A stretch of DNA of 64,000 bases. It comes from Galeruca laticollis. Taxonomy: Eukaryota; Arthropoda; Insecta; Coleoptera; Chrysomelidae. This document shows, in pieces, positions 42,900 to 54,502 of the stretch. Under the pieces are notes generated by a model, which did not search any database, was not told the origin of the DNA, and worked only from the letters and a program-made list of their open reading frames with translations. The stretch spans positions 136,547,423-136,611,422 of the forward strand of contig OY998181.1 in assembly GCA_963921935.1 (NCBI GenBank), given 5' to 3'. A program made the translations under genes and the position numbers. Each line of letters starts with the position of its first letter. Position 1 is the first letter of the stretch.

Positions 42900-44700
42900 C
42901 CTTAACACAAACTAAAATCCTGTATGCCCTAAATAAGTAGAGTTCCCTGGTATAAACCTACCTATACATCTATCTATCTATAAATGGTGTTTTATTTTAA
43001 TCCTACCCCTGTATATCATATAACTATTCAAAAAAAAACAAAGTTATGACAGAGTTCTCGTTTTTGCGATGGTACAGCAAAACTATCCCCCTTATCGGCT
43101 TGGTCTTTTCCAAAGTGCATGAGAGGCGTATGGTTTATTATTTTCGGTTCCCAACTTTCTAGTCACCGGTGTCGAGACAATAAATAAATATTATGTGTAA
43201 TTACCTTTTAATCGAAATAACGTTTCAGCTTACGTCGTTTCAGGTCGCCATTGACCTTGAGGGAATGAAAGTGAAATTTTTGTTCTATAAAATTGTGCTG
43301 AGCTAGGAAACAATCAAATTATTTATCGACACTGGCGTTACAAGTTGCGAAATTCCCCCAGTAATTAAATTACCTACGATAATTTATGCATTTACACTGG
43401 CAAAATAAGAAAAATTTTATTTTATAATCACGTCTGAACAAAAGAATGATAACAATGCTTCTCTATAATAATTTACTTATCAGCGCAAGTTCGCTGAAAC
43501 CCACTAAAAATGGAAAAACATACGCTCCGGCCTTTGTGTTACCATGTACAAAATTAACCTCGTCTAACTTTCTATCTCCTTCCTACCTACGAGGTGGAAG
43601 AGAATATGTGACACAACAAAATCATAACTCCTACTTAACAAAATGGAACCTAACTTTTGTCAGGTTGGCGAAACTCTGCAAAATTTAAATATACCAGTAC
43701 ACACGGTAAATTATATATTTATCAGGGCGAAAAACTTAACTGAGAATGAACAGATGTGTCCAGTCTCTTTGAAAATCAAAAAAAATCAAATAAATATGTT
43801 TGCTTCCACTACTCCTTGTATATAACAATTGACTTATACTCCCAAGTTCAGAATCCAGCTCAACCAATAACGAGTAAATATCTCACTAGTGAAAAAAAAT
43901 TATCCCAATCTGAATTTAGTTCAAAAACTTACTGCGTTGTCAAACTTCCTTCGTCTCGCCGGGAATTTTCTTGATTTTCGCTATCTGCTTGTCACCACGA
44001 GTCGTGCCAATAAAACAGTATCGTGCTATGTCGAAAAGAAATTAGCGTAGAGGGTAATTCTACCGTTTGTCTATCGAAACAGGGGACAGTATTCACCGTC
44101 AAGGAATAATCTCAGTATCCCTATCACACCCTAACACAACGGAGAGAACTTTTACCTCTCGTACCGCTAACACTAAAAACAAACTAGTACCGTTACCGTG
44201 GCAAGGGAAGGACTTTCCCTTCGCGTGTTCGACCCGGTACACACTCTGGCGCTCCTGCTCTGTGTACACCCGTTTTTGCTTTTCCCCCGACTTCGGTTTT
44301 GGGGTTTTTGTCGAATTGCAAAAACAACTTTTTGTTTTTTGAATCGTGCTAATTTTCGTTATCGAAATAATTGTATTCAAAACAATTATTTTGTTTTGAC
44401 CCAGTAAGATGTTTTATTTTTTCTATTCTGTTTTGATTTCGTATTATTTTATTAAACATAATGTGGGTCGCATTCCAGTTATTATTATGATTTAAAATAA
44501 AATATGTTTTACCGTGTGTTCTGAAATTTTCTACAATAAAATTATCTTTTAGGTATTCGTATTTATTAGAATATGGAGATCTTTTTATCCCAGCTGATGA
44601 CTTCACATCCCCATGTTTTTTAATGATTAGCAAGTCACCTCCTACATTAGCAACGTGAGATGCTGACAATCTTCTGCAACAGTGTCCAGTGTACTGGTAT
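42900..44700. other. long stretch without recognisable genes
   Basis: Open frames here (for example 43446-43688, 44067-44342, 44099-44380, 44349-44669) have no motif I recognise. Part of 44000-44340 is more GC-rich than its surroundings and could be an LTR or untranslated leader. The frame 44669-44349 (minus, SASHVANVGGDLLIIKKHGD) looks somewhat protein-like and may be a retroelement or piggyBac scrap. Confidence 0.35.
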
Positions 44701-45015
44701 AGGATTGTTTAATTTTAAAAAATTTTGTTTTTTTAGGAGTTTCGCCCATTGTATTTATACCGAAAGGAGTTGTCGTGCACTTCCCATAACGATATGTTTA
44801 AAAGAAACGGTCGTGTGCTGTATGTGGCGGTTGTAACTGTATATATATTTTTATGAGAATTACCCATTCAGATTCAGTGATTGAGAATAATCCTGGAATA
44901 TTATTTTTTGTTTTTGAAATTTTAACAAATATACCATTACTTTTTATTTCCGCATCTTTGACAGACATATTTTTTAATTCATCTCTTAATCTATTAGTAG
45001 TTTAAGAAGCAAATC

Positions 45016-45216
45016 CTAGCTTGTAAACCAATTATCGAAAGTAATTCTTCTTCTGAGACCATACATTTCAAGATTTAGGACATAAAATGTTTTGCTGTCC
45101 ACCAAGGCAGATACTTTTAAGGCATATTTGGCTGGTTTATTAGGTAGAGGAAAAGAACACATTTTTAAAAAAATCGTAAAAATTTTATTACAGAAAATAA
45201 AAGTAAACTTTTTCAA
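45016..45216 (-). pseudogene. piggyBac-like transposase core fragment
   Basis: PLPNKPAKYALKVSALVDSK then TFYVLNLEMYG matches the conserved piggyBac segment of type PxKPAKYGIK; the following ITFDNWFTS is the motif that contains a catalytic Asp. About 25-30 residues usually lying between these two motifs are missing. The N-terminal part of a piggyBac gene lies on the same strand at 49619-49197 and may be its missing half. Confidence 0.7.
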
Positions 45217-45399
45217 AAATAAAGTAATATAGTCTTTATACTAGCCTTTGTCAAACAAAAAACATTATTAAACTCACTCAAAATATAATCATTTCAAGAA
45301 CGTGGATCAATTTAGTAAAAAATAAAATAGGGTCCCTATTTTGAGACATAAGGGTGTCCAAATTTAAGACACCGAACCTAATTTGAGACGGTATTCCAA

Positions 45400-45750
45400 A
45401 AAGCCATTTCCTTCACAAAAACAACAAATAAAAATATTACTTCGAATCTCCCAGCAGTCTTAATGTGCCCATCTACCACACTGTGTGCATCTAGCCCATT
45501 TTTCTCCATGTTTATCTTATGAGCACTCAGCGTCGCTGTCACCACTTTAGTCCGAAGAAGAGTCTTTAAATTTGACACTTTCGTCACTGTTAGAGCTTGA
45601 GCTGGATGGAGCACGCCTTGCTCTCCTTTTTACCTGATTGTTACCTGAGGTGGACAGTTGATTAATATCAGATTTTGTATATTTATTAATAGAAGCTTTT
45701 CCGGCCCTAGTATTTAATTTGATAATATTTTGCTTTTTGTATGCTGGCAA
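45400..45750 (-). pseudogene. C-terminal zinc-finger tail of a third pogo-like transposase
   Basis: Minus strand: Ser/Asp-rich tail (RRAPSSSSSNSDESVKFKDS), two stops, then EKWARCTQCGRWAH, DCWEI and a CCFC. It resembles the Cys-rich end of the pogo copies (EDWIWCNFCQQWAHEQC). No DDE core is attached. Confidence 0.5.
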
Positions 45751-45759
45751 CGGACCAGT

Positions 45760-46485
45760 GCCGAATTAAGCAAGCGTGGGGCTCGTAGCAAATTCTTTCA
45801 AAGAGCCCTTGATCAGCTATGGGTTCTTAAGTATAAAGTGGTAAAAAAACAATTCAATACTCTCAATACGTTTATTTGCTATCTATAGGTTACAATTTTA
45901 TGGTTAATTACTATAGGCCCTGTTCGGCTCTGACAAGTACAAAAAGCCTGAGATGAGATTATCTGGCAATTTAGAATAATTTTGATAGGAAACTATGCTT
46001 ACCGTTATTATCCAAGACTTCTTAATATTATTAATACCAAAAAATTCAACAAAATTGCCAAAATGCAAAGAAAGCGGGATACACAACAATACTGAATCCA
46101 AGTCAAAGAAAAGTCAATTGCCAAATTAGTTAGGTTAGTTCAATTCTATAGACCATGAGGGGTTTTTCAAACTCTGTCCATTTTCAAACGGCCCGAGAAT
46201 AGTTCTTAGGACTGAATAAAGTACGCAACTAGTTCTGCGCAATTCCAGATTGGTTTACGGACTACCCAGAAGCAAAAACCCGAATAAAGCTAAAAAAACA
46301 TTTAAAACTGAGACTAAATTTTTTTGAAGGCAAAGTCATTGTAAAGAGTTCGTAAAATAACCACTTGTCAAATATATACTATTATCCATTGAATAGAGGT
46401 AAGTTGTTATAACTATAAATTAAACTCAAAATCTTCCCATATAAATGTATAATAAATTTTTTTATGAAATGTTGTACAAGTATAA
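45760..46485. other. no gene recognised
   Basis: AT-rich sequence between the pogo-like tail and the Crypton relic. Nothing supportable was seen on either strand. Confidence 0.4.
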
Positions 46486-46489
46486 ATTA

Positions 46490-48421
46490 AATTTAAAAAC
46501 CCAAAAAGTGTTGCATGTATCTAAATTTTCTCAAAGGGGAATCGATACTTCTTCTTTTGATAATATTATTCTCTTTTATCAAATTTTCCAATTCTTCTAT
46601 GGAAGGTTCACTTCCATTAAGTGAGTGATGTTCTAAACTTTTCTCCAGTAACTCCTTCTCTGGAGTTGAGTACCTTAAACGTGTCGCTGAAAATATTTTT
46701 TTATTATTGTACTTATAATAGGATTGTACCTTCAATGCCGTCAGCTCTTGTTTTTGTCTTTTGTTTTTCTCCTTCCAGCAATTGCTTGCTCATTGGAATA
46801 CTTCTATTCTGAAATATCTCGGGATGAATATTCTTCAACATACAAATTTTGTTTGGCCCCATGTAACCATTATTTTCCAGTTCACTATGAAAATAAGTTC
46901 TTGTTACATGTTTTGCCTTTGACGACCATAGTTTTCGTCTTTTAAATTTTCCTAGAAAACAAGAATGTTTGTAGTAATTTATACTCTGAAAAAAAGAATG
47001 ATTTTCAGATAGAATAGAAAGGGGGAAAACAAATAAACATTCATAGAGTGGCGTTTATACATGTTTATTTTCTAAGCATGCACTCGTTATATTATGTAAA
47101 ATAAAAATCTACCTGAATCGTTAAATCCATATCAGGATCAATTCCGTCAGATTCATTATTTTCGGGTTTATGTTCTTCATCTGAATCACTATCCGTTTCT
47201 TGCTTTTTCTTCAACTGTAGGGCGTTTACATCTTCAATTCCTATTTAATTGTATGTTTCTCTTTTTTTCCACTCTTGGCACTCATTTCGAGATGTTGAGA
47301 TTCTGTCATAATATCTACTAATGGTGTACTTTGATCGTACACTGTTTTGTGAAGACCATATTTATGAGACATATAATTCATACCACTTTCTTCTAAAATA
47401 ATTCATACCACTTTCTTCTAAAAACTGGCGATGACATCTATAGGTGCAGTGAGTCAGATTTTTATCTTTTGATGGAAGACCAAATAAAAATTGATTGAAC
47501 GCCAGCTCGTAATCTATATTCTATTATTACCCCTAAAATTGGGATAAATCTCTGCTTATCAATCAGTAATGCAGTATTGTTGCCAATTTTGCCTCTAAAA
47601 GTAACTCGAATGTAATTGTCAGCTAGAATGTTTTCTTCTTCGCTCGGATTTGTCAAATCCTGTTGGTCAACAAACTCTTTTTTATAGAAGTCTTCTAATT
47701 CAATTCGCTGGACTTCACCCGTTCGTTTTCTGTTGAATACAGCCAAGGCTACCAGAGGCATTCGCACAATTTATTCTAGTTATTAAAATTATAAGCAGTT
47801 TTTAATTTATTAAGAAGATCATTTGATTTATCTATTAAATAAGTTAAGTATTCTTCAATCTGTTTATTTTCTGGTAAGTTGTGTATTGGTTTTAATCTTC
47901 TGTATCTATTTTCACTGAGTTTGCAGACTCGATTTAAATATGGGGCTAATTCTAAGTTATATCAACGGGTCAAGGCGTCTATTAATTTTCTTAATTGTTT
48001 GTCTAAATTTTTATCGCTTTCTGATAAAACAGCTTCCAATATTTTTTTAAATTTTCAAAATGCTCAAAATCCTAGCATTCGTAGGATGTTTATAAACGCC
48101 GGATTCAGCAGTGAACTCTGCAACCGCATCAATTGCCATTCTAATCGTATCGATACAGGCTGGATGCATTAAGTCCTTGCAACATTTTATTTTTGGATCT
48201 ATTAATTTACACTGTTGCATGAACCTTCCTAACAAACGTAATTGGGCAGGGGTTCTGATGGGCCCTACCTTGACGTACATTTGACAAGTACTGTTCGTAA
48301 TTTGAACTGTTCTAAGAAGTTCCATTTTGCTAAAATAATATATAGCTATGGATTCATCACATGATTTCTGCCTATTAAGCAGATATCTGGCTACAGGATG
48401 CAGTTTAAGGCCATCGCCCAT
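46490..48421 (-). pseudogene. Crypton-type tyrosine recombinase element relic
   Basis: Minus strand from 48421: LHPVARYLLNRQKSCDESIA, LRLLGRFMQQCKLIDPKIKC and CIDTIRMAIDAVAEFTAESG form the N-terminal domain; KLSENRYRRLKPIHNLPENK follows near 47920. At 47767 comes MPLVALAVFNRKRTGEVQRI, the motif with the first catalytic Arg of Crypton recombinases. The H-x-x-R and Tyr boxes cannot be found, so the catalytic core is deleted or eroded. An acidic linker (KQETDSDSDEEHKPENN) and a C-terminal helix (STPEKELLEKSLEHHSLNGS) end at 46493. Cryptons have no TIRs, so the boundaries are estimates. Confidence 0.75.
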
Positions 48422-48426
48422 ATATT

Positions 48427-49195
48427 TATGAGAGGAGATAGGATTAATTGTTAAAGAATGTACAAAGGCTATATGGCACGTTCTTCAACCACTGTTTATG
48501 CCTGTTCCAACAGAGACAATTTGGAAATCTACCGCACAACGATACTACGAATTATGGGATCTTCCAAACTGCATAGGCTCCATCGATGGGAAGCATTGCC
48601 GAATAAAAAAAATTTACAACACCGGATCGAACTATTATAATTACAAGAGTTTTTTTTTCGGTGATACTGATGGCATGTGCAAATGCTGATGGAATTTTTC
48701 TAACCATTGATGTCGGTGAAGCAGGTAGAATGAGTGACGGTGCAGTTTTCCGGTCTTCCACTCTTGGAAGATTGCTAAACTAGGAAAAACTTCTTATTCC
48801 AAAGCAATACCATTGCCAAATGATGATATAGATTTTCCATTTCACTTTGTAAGAGACGAGGCATTCCCATTACAAAAAAATCTGATGCGACCATATCCAC
48901 AAAGGATTTTAGATAATGAGAAAAGAATATTTAACGACAGATTATCAAGGGGCCGAAAGAGCGTAGAATGTGCATTCGGAATGCTAGTATCTAAATTTGA
49001 AATTTTTCAAAGGCCAATATTATGTCAAGAGGATACAGCGATTTTAGTAATTATTCTCCATAATTTTATAAAACTCAAAGAGGGTAGGTTTTCAATTCCA
49101 CAGTTTGTGAAAGATAACCCACCAGTACCACCTGTTAACCAGTCTGCTTATGAATTACGTGATTACTTGGACTATAGTGGAATTGGTCCATCTTA
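48427..49195 (+). pseudogene. HARBI1-like transposase fragment, Harbinger copy 3
   Basis: Begins abruptly in the transposase (GLIVKECTKAIWHVLQPLFM) right after the Crypton N-terminus on the other strand. Then ELWDLPNCIGSIDGKHCRIK (first Asp), one shift near 48655, ADGIFLTIDVGEAGRMSDGA (second Asp), a TAG at about 48782, FVRDEAFPLQKNLMRPYP, GRKSVECAFGMLVSKFEIF (Glu) and a C-terminus ending YLDYSGIGPS at 49195. The N-terminal 100 or so residues are missing. Same subfamily as copy 1 by motif spelling. Confidence 0.85.
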
Positions 49196-49196
49196 G

Positions 49197-49619
49197 GATA
49201 ATGTCTAAAATATCGTCACTAAATAACATATTCCACACTGTCAGGGCATCAGAAGATTTCGTAGTGTTATTTTTTAGTCCTGGACACTTCAAAACTATAT
49301 TATGTTATTGTGTTCTAGAATTTTTGCTCACAGCCGGAATCGCTGACCACTTAAAACGATTCTTGCCATAATAGTAGGGCATTTTCGTCTCCATCTCTTG
49401 AATTTTCCAAATCTGATTCCATTGCTTCATTTTCCTCATCCTCTTCACCTTCCATTTCACTTTCACTGCTATGGTCACTCAATATATAGTCACCATCCTC
49501 CTCGTCTTCCTCGTCAGAAAATTCCTCATCTACCCACTTTAGAAGGGTTTTCTCATAGTCTTTATCGCCATATTTCACTCGCTTCGAAGGGCCGGGCAAA
49601 CTATCGTTTTCCATCATGA
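49197..49619 (-). pseudogene. piggyBac-like transposase N-terminal fragment
   Basis: Starts MENDSLPGPSKRVKYGDKDY, followed by a strongly acidic stretch (49560-49400). One shift later come GKNRFKWSAIPAVSKNSRT, HNIVLKCPGL and SSDALTVWNMLFSDDILDII, which is the usual piggyBac N-terminal order. It stops at 49197, one base from the end of Harbinger copy 3. The next piggyBac segment on this strand is at 45216, so Harbinger, Crypton and pogo pieces may have split one piggyBac gene. Confidence 0.75.
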
Positions 49620-49885
49620 AAAACTGAAAAAATAAATATATTTTATAAAATTCCAATAACTACAAATACTAACACTTACACAGACCTGACGTCACACAGA
49701 CACTTCCCAACAATCAAAACACCGTACGTGACAATTGCATAAACAAATCAACTTGCCTCTAACACTGTAGCCTTATTACTGATTTTGGCGAAGGTATTTA
49801 GCATTTCAGCCGTTTATATGCGCCTAGTGCCGAAAATCTACGAAATATGACTGAAGAGTACGTCTCAGAGACGTCACATCTGTAG

Positions 49886-52683
49886 TTACGGGTTAAATAA
49901 AATAAGTTTAGTCATCTTTTGTCTTATTGTAGCAACATTTACTTGAACCTTATGATTAATTAACCTAGAATGGTGATGCATTCGACATTTTAAAAAAACT
50001 ACTTCAATTACCTTTCTAATTATTTGAATTTCATGACATTCTTCATTTAAAAAATCTTGAACTACTGGATGTGGAGGTATAAAAACGTGAATTTTGGAAG
50101 AAAAATTGTGAATTGCAGTGTAAATAAGTAGTTATTTTATATTTGTTTTTGTAGTAAAAATATTATACCTCTCTAAAAATTCTCGAAATTGCTTTTCACA
50201 GAAGCTGACAATTCGAAAAATAATATCTGAGGCGTATACTAACCCACCATTAGTAACAAAACTAGTAAAAAATGTGAATGACTCATTTGGTGCTGCGTAA
50301 CTGTGATCTGATGATATACTAGAATCATTAAAAAGTAAGATATTTATACAATCATCGCAAGAAGTATTTTTAATTAGATTCCGTACTATATACCCTGAAA
50401 TATAAAAAATTACATTTTCTTTGATGCTACTCAGGTTTTTATTTTCAAGATAGTTAATATAGACTATAATTTTGTCGAGGACAATATTATCATCTGTTAC
50501 CTCATTTTTCTGTCTATTTTCTGACCTAAATTCAAAAGCTGGTGTAGAGAGATTTTCAAAAAACATACAATTTCCATTTACACTAGCTGTGATAGAGTTT
50601 TTAAACAGCATTTGTCTCAACGCCCATTTTAGTTGTTGAGTATTAGATTGATTAGGATCCGCCACGTGATCTTATAGCAGAAAAAATGTTTCTAAATTAT
50701 CTTGTGAACATTTATAAGATAAGAAATATTTCAACGGATATTCAGTTAACTCAAAAAGATCTTTGACTAGTCCCACAGTGCTTATCATAGTTATAATGAA
50801 ACCAATTGCAAATGTTTTCCTAGCGTGCTTTGTAACAGTATTCCCATCAATTTACAATGATTTAAAATAATTACTTGCATCTAAGACAATTTCTTCAAAA
50901 TATTTCAATGTTTTTTGTCTTACAGGTGCTTTATATCCCCTCCCATAAGCATATCTGCAATTCAATATGTTGGAAAACTTGTCAGTTTTTCTTAAAAACT
51001 CCTATTCAATTGCATCAGCAATTCCACTACTTAAAGTCTGTGCAGCCAATCGAACATTCATTATTTTATTTTTAAAATTGACATGTTGAGATGAAGGAGA
51101 ATTAGCTAATTTTAACTGTTCTTTTTCTTGTAGCACATCTAAAGCCTTTATGTATTTCCAACTAATATTACCAGATGGCGACTCTAAATTTTTTTCAGCG
51201 AGTGCATTTCTTATCAATTTTTAACATATGACATATGTCCAGCATGCAATATTCGAGTACATTGATTGTAGGTTTACTCGGATGAGAAAAATATGAATTC
51301 AAATTTTCCAAATTTAAATTATATTCTAATATAGTGTAAGTTGCAATATAAGATGGAGCACCATCAGATGTTATTGATCTGATAGTTATACCAATGTCAA
51401 ACAAACTTATTAAGGTAGCGTTTATTAATTGGGCTTGCACATTTGCATCTATCTTATTTATTAGGAAGTAAGCCACTGGGCATTTAAAATGACCTGTGTA
51501 GCTAACAATCTGGAAAAATAAAGCTTCAATCGTAGCCACTTGAAGATCTACATCAATAATACCCCCATAGTTTACATTTCCTGTGTATTTACCACTTTGA
51601 TTATCCCACAGTGTTTGTTTCCTAATGGACATAGCATCAACTATTAAAGAATACTTTTTTAAATTTTGTTTTGTTTTAACTTCTTCCTTCAAAAAATGTA
51701 GAACCTCCTCCAAAACTCCTGGTTCACAGTTTACACTAGACAACCATTTACGAATGGTTCGACCATTGGGTAAGACAAAATATTCTCTTAAAAATTTATA
51801 TGCTTTTAGAGAGTAAAAAGAAAGTGTATGTGCAAACTGTTTCATTATTGAAGAGTATTTTCTATGTCCAGCTGCAATTTGTTCTTGTTTTTTCTTTTGA
51901 AGTAAAACCAATTTCAATGGCAATCCTAAAACATTGCAATGAGCATATAATTTCTTTCTTCAATTTTCAATTTAGTAACATCAAGTGCAAATGAATAAAA
52001 TGCAGTGTTAAACTTACCCTCCTCTATTTTTTATTTCCCTAATAACATCTTTCATGGTAGAAATCTTCATAGATTTCCGCCTCACTTTTTGTTTCAAAGA
52101 CTTTATTTTCGTTCTTCGCAGTGCAGTAGTACTATCTGCAGCTGTCTGAGTTCCACAGTCAACAAATTCTCTTGTAGGTTCTGTTGAAGTAAATGGTATA
52201 TCAACATCCATAGGAGTAGATGTATCCAGTTCCCAAAATATTTTCGAGCCGTACAAGTTAAAGCAAAATAGTACTTACATGTTTGATAATTTCCCTTCTC
52301 GGCAAAGGTACATTTTTTTATTAAATGTTTCGAGAAGGAAAATACGCTTGGTACTGCATCAGGTTTTAGAATTTTTGCTGTACAACCTGGTTTCTTTAAA
52401 TAATCTAATGGTAGAAAATGTTCACTACAAAGTCTACTAGTTTTTGATTGAATCCAATTTTTTCTGCGAACCGCTTTGACCCAAAGTTCGAGTATCTCGG
52501 GCGTTTAAGTCGAAAACTGTAACAAATTTTTGTTAGTTAGGTTAGATTTGTAAAAGGTTTGAATAGTTCATAAATGCACTCTAATAACATGAATAATTCT
52601 AATTCTACTTACGTATGGAAAGAAAATGGATATCTCTTATCATGTAAATTTTTACAATTATAGACAACACAATTAAGCACCAT
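49886..52683 (-). pseudogene. P-element-like transposase C with THAP domain, nearly complete
   Basis: ATG 52683: MVLNCVVYNCKNLHDKRYPF, GT donor near 52610, then the second exon from 52517 with LELWVKAVRRKNWIQSKTSR and LCSEHFLPLDYLKKPG (THAP C2CH); a one-base loss near 52503 breaks the THAP frame. A coiled coil follows (52256-52014), then FYSLKAYKFLREYFVLPNGR, SLIVDAMSIRKQTLWDNQSG (catalytic Asp), RSITSDGAPSYIATYTILE (second Asp) and DICHMLKID. Stops occur near 51003, 50860 and 50672. The C-terminal domain has YISGYIVRNLIKNTSCDDC, GGLVYASDIIFRIVSFCE and RQKMTKLILFNP with TAA at 49886-49888. Full domain order, several lesions, terminal repeats not found. Confidence 0.9.
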
Positions 52684-52989
52684 GTTTAGGGGGTTTAGGT
52701 TATAATTATTTTTTCCCACTTCACAGCCAATGTCTTTCGCAAAACAATATGATCAAATATAAGCACAATTTAAAAGTGTTTCTTACAAATCACACGCATA
52801 TAATGGCCAAAGTCAACAGAAAATATGAAATAAATTACATTTATCCTCAGATTTACGTTACATCAATTCGTTCGTACGAGTGCGATAAACACAGGACTAC
52901 TACAGTATACGTCTTTCTTTGTCTGTCGCCCCTGCCTCACTTATTCGAGCCGTTTTCTACGACCGGATCTATTCCAGTTACGTGTAGTA

Positions 52990-53290
52990 TACAGCTCAGT
53001 GGCAATACGTGACTATGCGCGTATTGTTAGCCGCGAAGAGTTGAAGATTAGCAGGGGCGAGTTTAAGATTAAAGGGGCGAGTTTAATTCTCGTATTAGCA
53101 GGAACTACTGAAATATCAGCACCAGTGTATACTAAGAAATACTGACCGGTCTTCCCGTCACGAATATGGAGACAATGAGACGTATAGGCACCCTCCGCCA
53201 TTGTCTCCGCGCGGGGAGGAGCCTTTAGCTTTTTCTTTCCAGTTTGTGTACTCGGCGCACCAACTTCGGCACGACGTTGTTTTATCTGGA
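52990..53290 (-). pseudogene. Ty3/gypsy gag-protease junction fragment
   Basis: Minus strand: a Cys/His-rich scrap (TTSCRSWCAEYTNWKEKAKG), then after a shift LHIRDGKTGQYFLVYTGADI SVVPANTR. The retropepsin active site is normally DTG; here it reads YTGAD. Just downstream AAACTCGCCCCT occurs twice 23 bp apart (53058-53087), a local duplication that breaks the frame before NLQLFAANNTRI. No other pol domain is attached. Confidence 0.7.
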
Positions 53291-53599
53291 TATTTTTGGG
53301 GTGCTATGATAATCGAAGTAGTGTTTCCGTAGTTGTGAAAATTTATCTTTTACAATGTGCCACTGCTAAACCAGCTGTTATGGTATACTTTCTAGGGCAG
53401 TGATGCCAGCTCAACCAAAATGTTAGTAGATCTAATGATAAAATTAAATAATGTAAAGCAATAAAACGAAATGGAAAAAAATATATCATTTATACACAAA
53501 CTAGCTTAAATTTAGAAATAGTGTGATATTGTAATAAATACAAAAGTATTACATTGTTACTGGTTCGAATATTTTTTAAAATAGAAGTTAGTTGGTTTA

Positions 53600-53860
53600 T
53601 TAGATGACTGACTTTAAAAAAAGAAAGACAAGGATCTAACTGTTGTAGGAAATGGAAGACCAGTTTTAACTAGAACAGAGCTAGACAAAACTTTAATTGA
53701 TTATTTATAAGAAAATCCCTTTAATACGGCAAGACATGCTATGCAGAAAACTTTAATGCTTCCGTAACAATAGCAACAAGAAAAATTAGAAAACCTGATT
53801 TAAAGAATTGTGCATATGTAGCCATAAAATTTCCAAAATAGCAATAACATTTCAATAGAA
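53600..53860 (+). pseudogene. Tc1/mariner N-terminal HTH relic
   Basis: Plus strand: VVGNGRPVLTRTELDKTLID YL, stop, ENPFNTARHAMQKT, shift, SVTIATRKIRKPDLKNCAYV AIKFPK. This has the GRP linker and second helix-turn-helix typical of Tc1-like transposases. The catalytic domain does not follow. Confidence 0.55.
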
Positions 53861-53971
53861 AACAAGAATTACAGTTTACAGATTTGGACACGAGATCCAC
53901 GTAATTCAAAATTAAAACATTTCAAAGAAATGAACTAATAAATGGTAGCCATAAAAGTTTACATTCAATAA

Positions 53972-54157
53972 TTAATAAAGTGTCTTAGACCCATTATTAT
54001 TAACAAGTTCTTGTAATCTTGTAGGCATTGATTCAATTAAATTTAATGTTAAATTTTCATCTTCTGTCAAGCTTTCCCAGATTTGTTCTATTTGGTTCCA
54101 TAAGTGTTCTTTGTTTCGTGGAATTGTATTTAAATTGTTTAAGCATAAGAGCCACAC
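53972..54157 (-). pseudogene. Tc1/mariner C-terminal relic
   Basis: Minus strand: NKEHLWNQIEQIWESLTEDE then LNLIESMPTRLQELVNNNGS with KTLY, the usual end of a Tc1-like transposase. It faces the HTH relic at 53600-53860, so one element was inverted or two fragments lie together. Catalytic residues are absent. Confidence 0.6.
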
Positions 54158-54502
54158 GATATGAAATTTTGTTGAAATTTTTACAAAGAAATTACTTGTG
54201 AAAAATTTGCAGAAATTTCATCAAAATTGATTAATTTTGAATTGCAACGATTATGACTTTTGGCAACAAATATCATGAGATTTTTATATGGAGCATGCGC
54301 AGTCTATACATTTTTAGAGCTAGTTGGTTTTGTGATGTCTTAACTCAAAGTGGTATTCATACGACATGTCAAATATAGGGCGGAAATATTTTAATTTTAG
54401 GGATATTTGCCTTTTTTGTATTTGGTCTATGCTTGCCAAGCACACCTTTATGAATCTAGGCTTACAGATAACGTTTCAGTTTATTTCTGAGAGTGGTTTA
54501 AA

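Noticed and set aside
42699..42908. Minus-strand frame rich in Tyr and Ile.
   Set aside because: It is translation of the TA microsatellite.
44067..44380. Overlapping open frames on both strands.
   Set aside because: They are GC-richer sequence without motifs; open frames on both strands over the same bases suggest chance.
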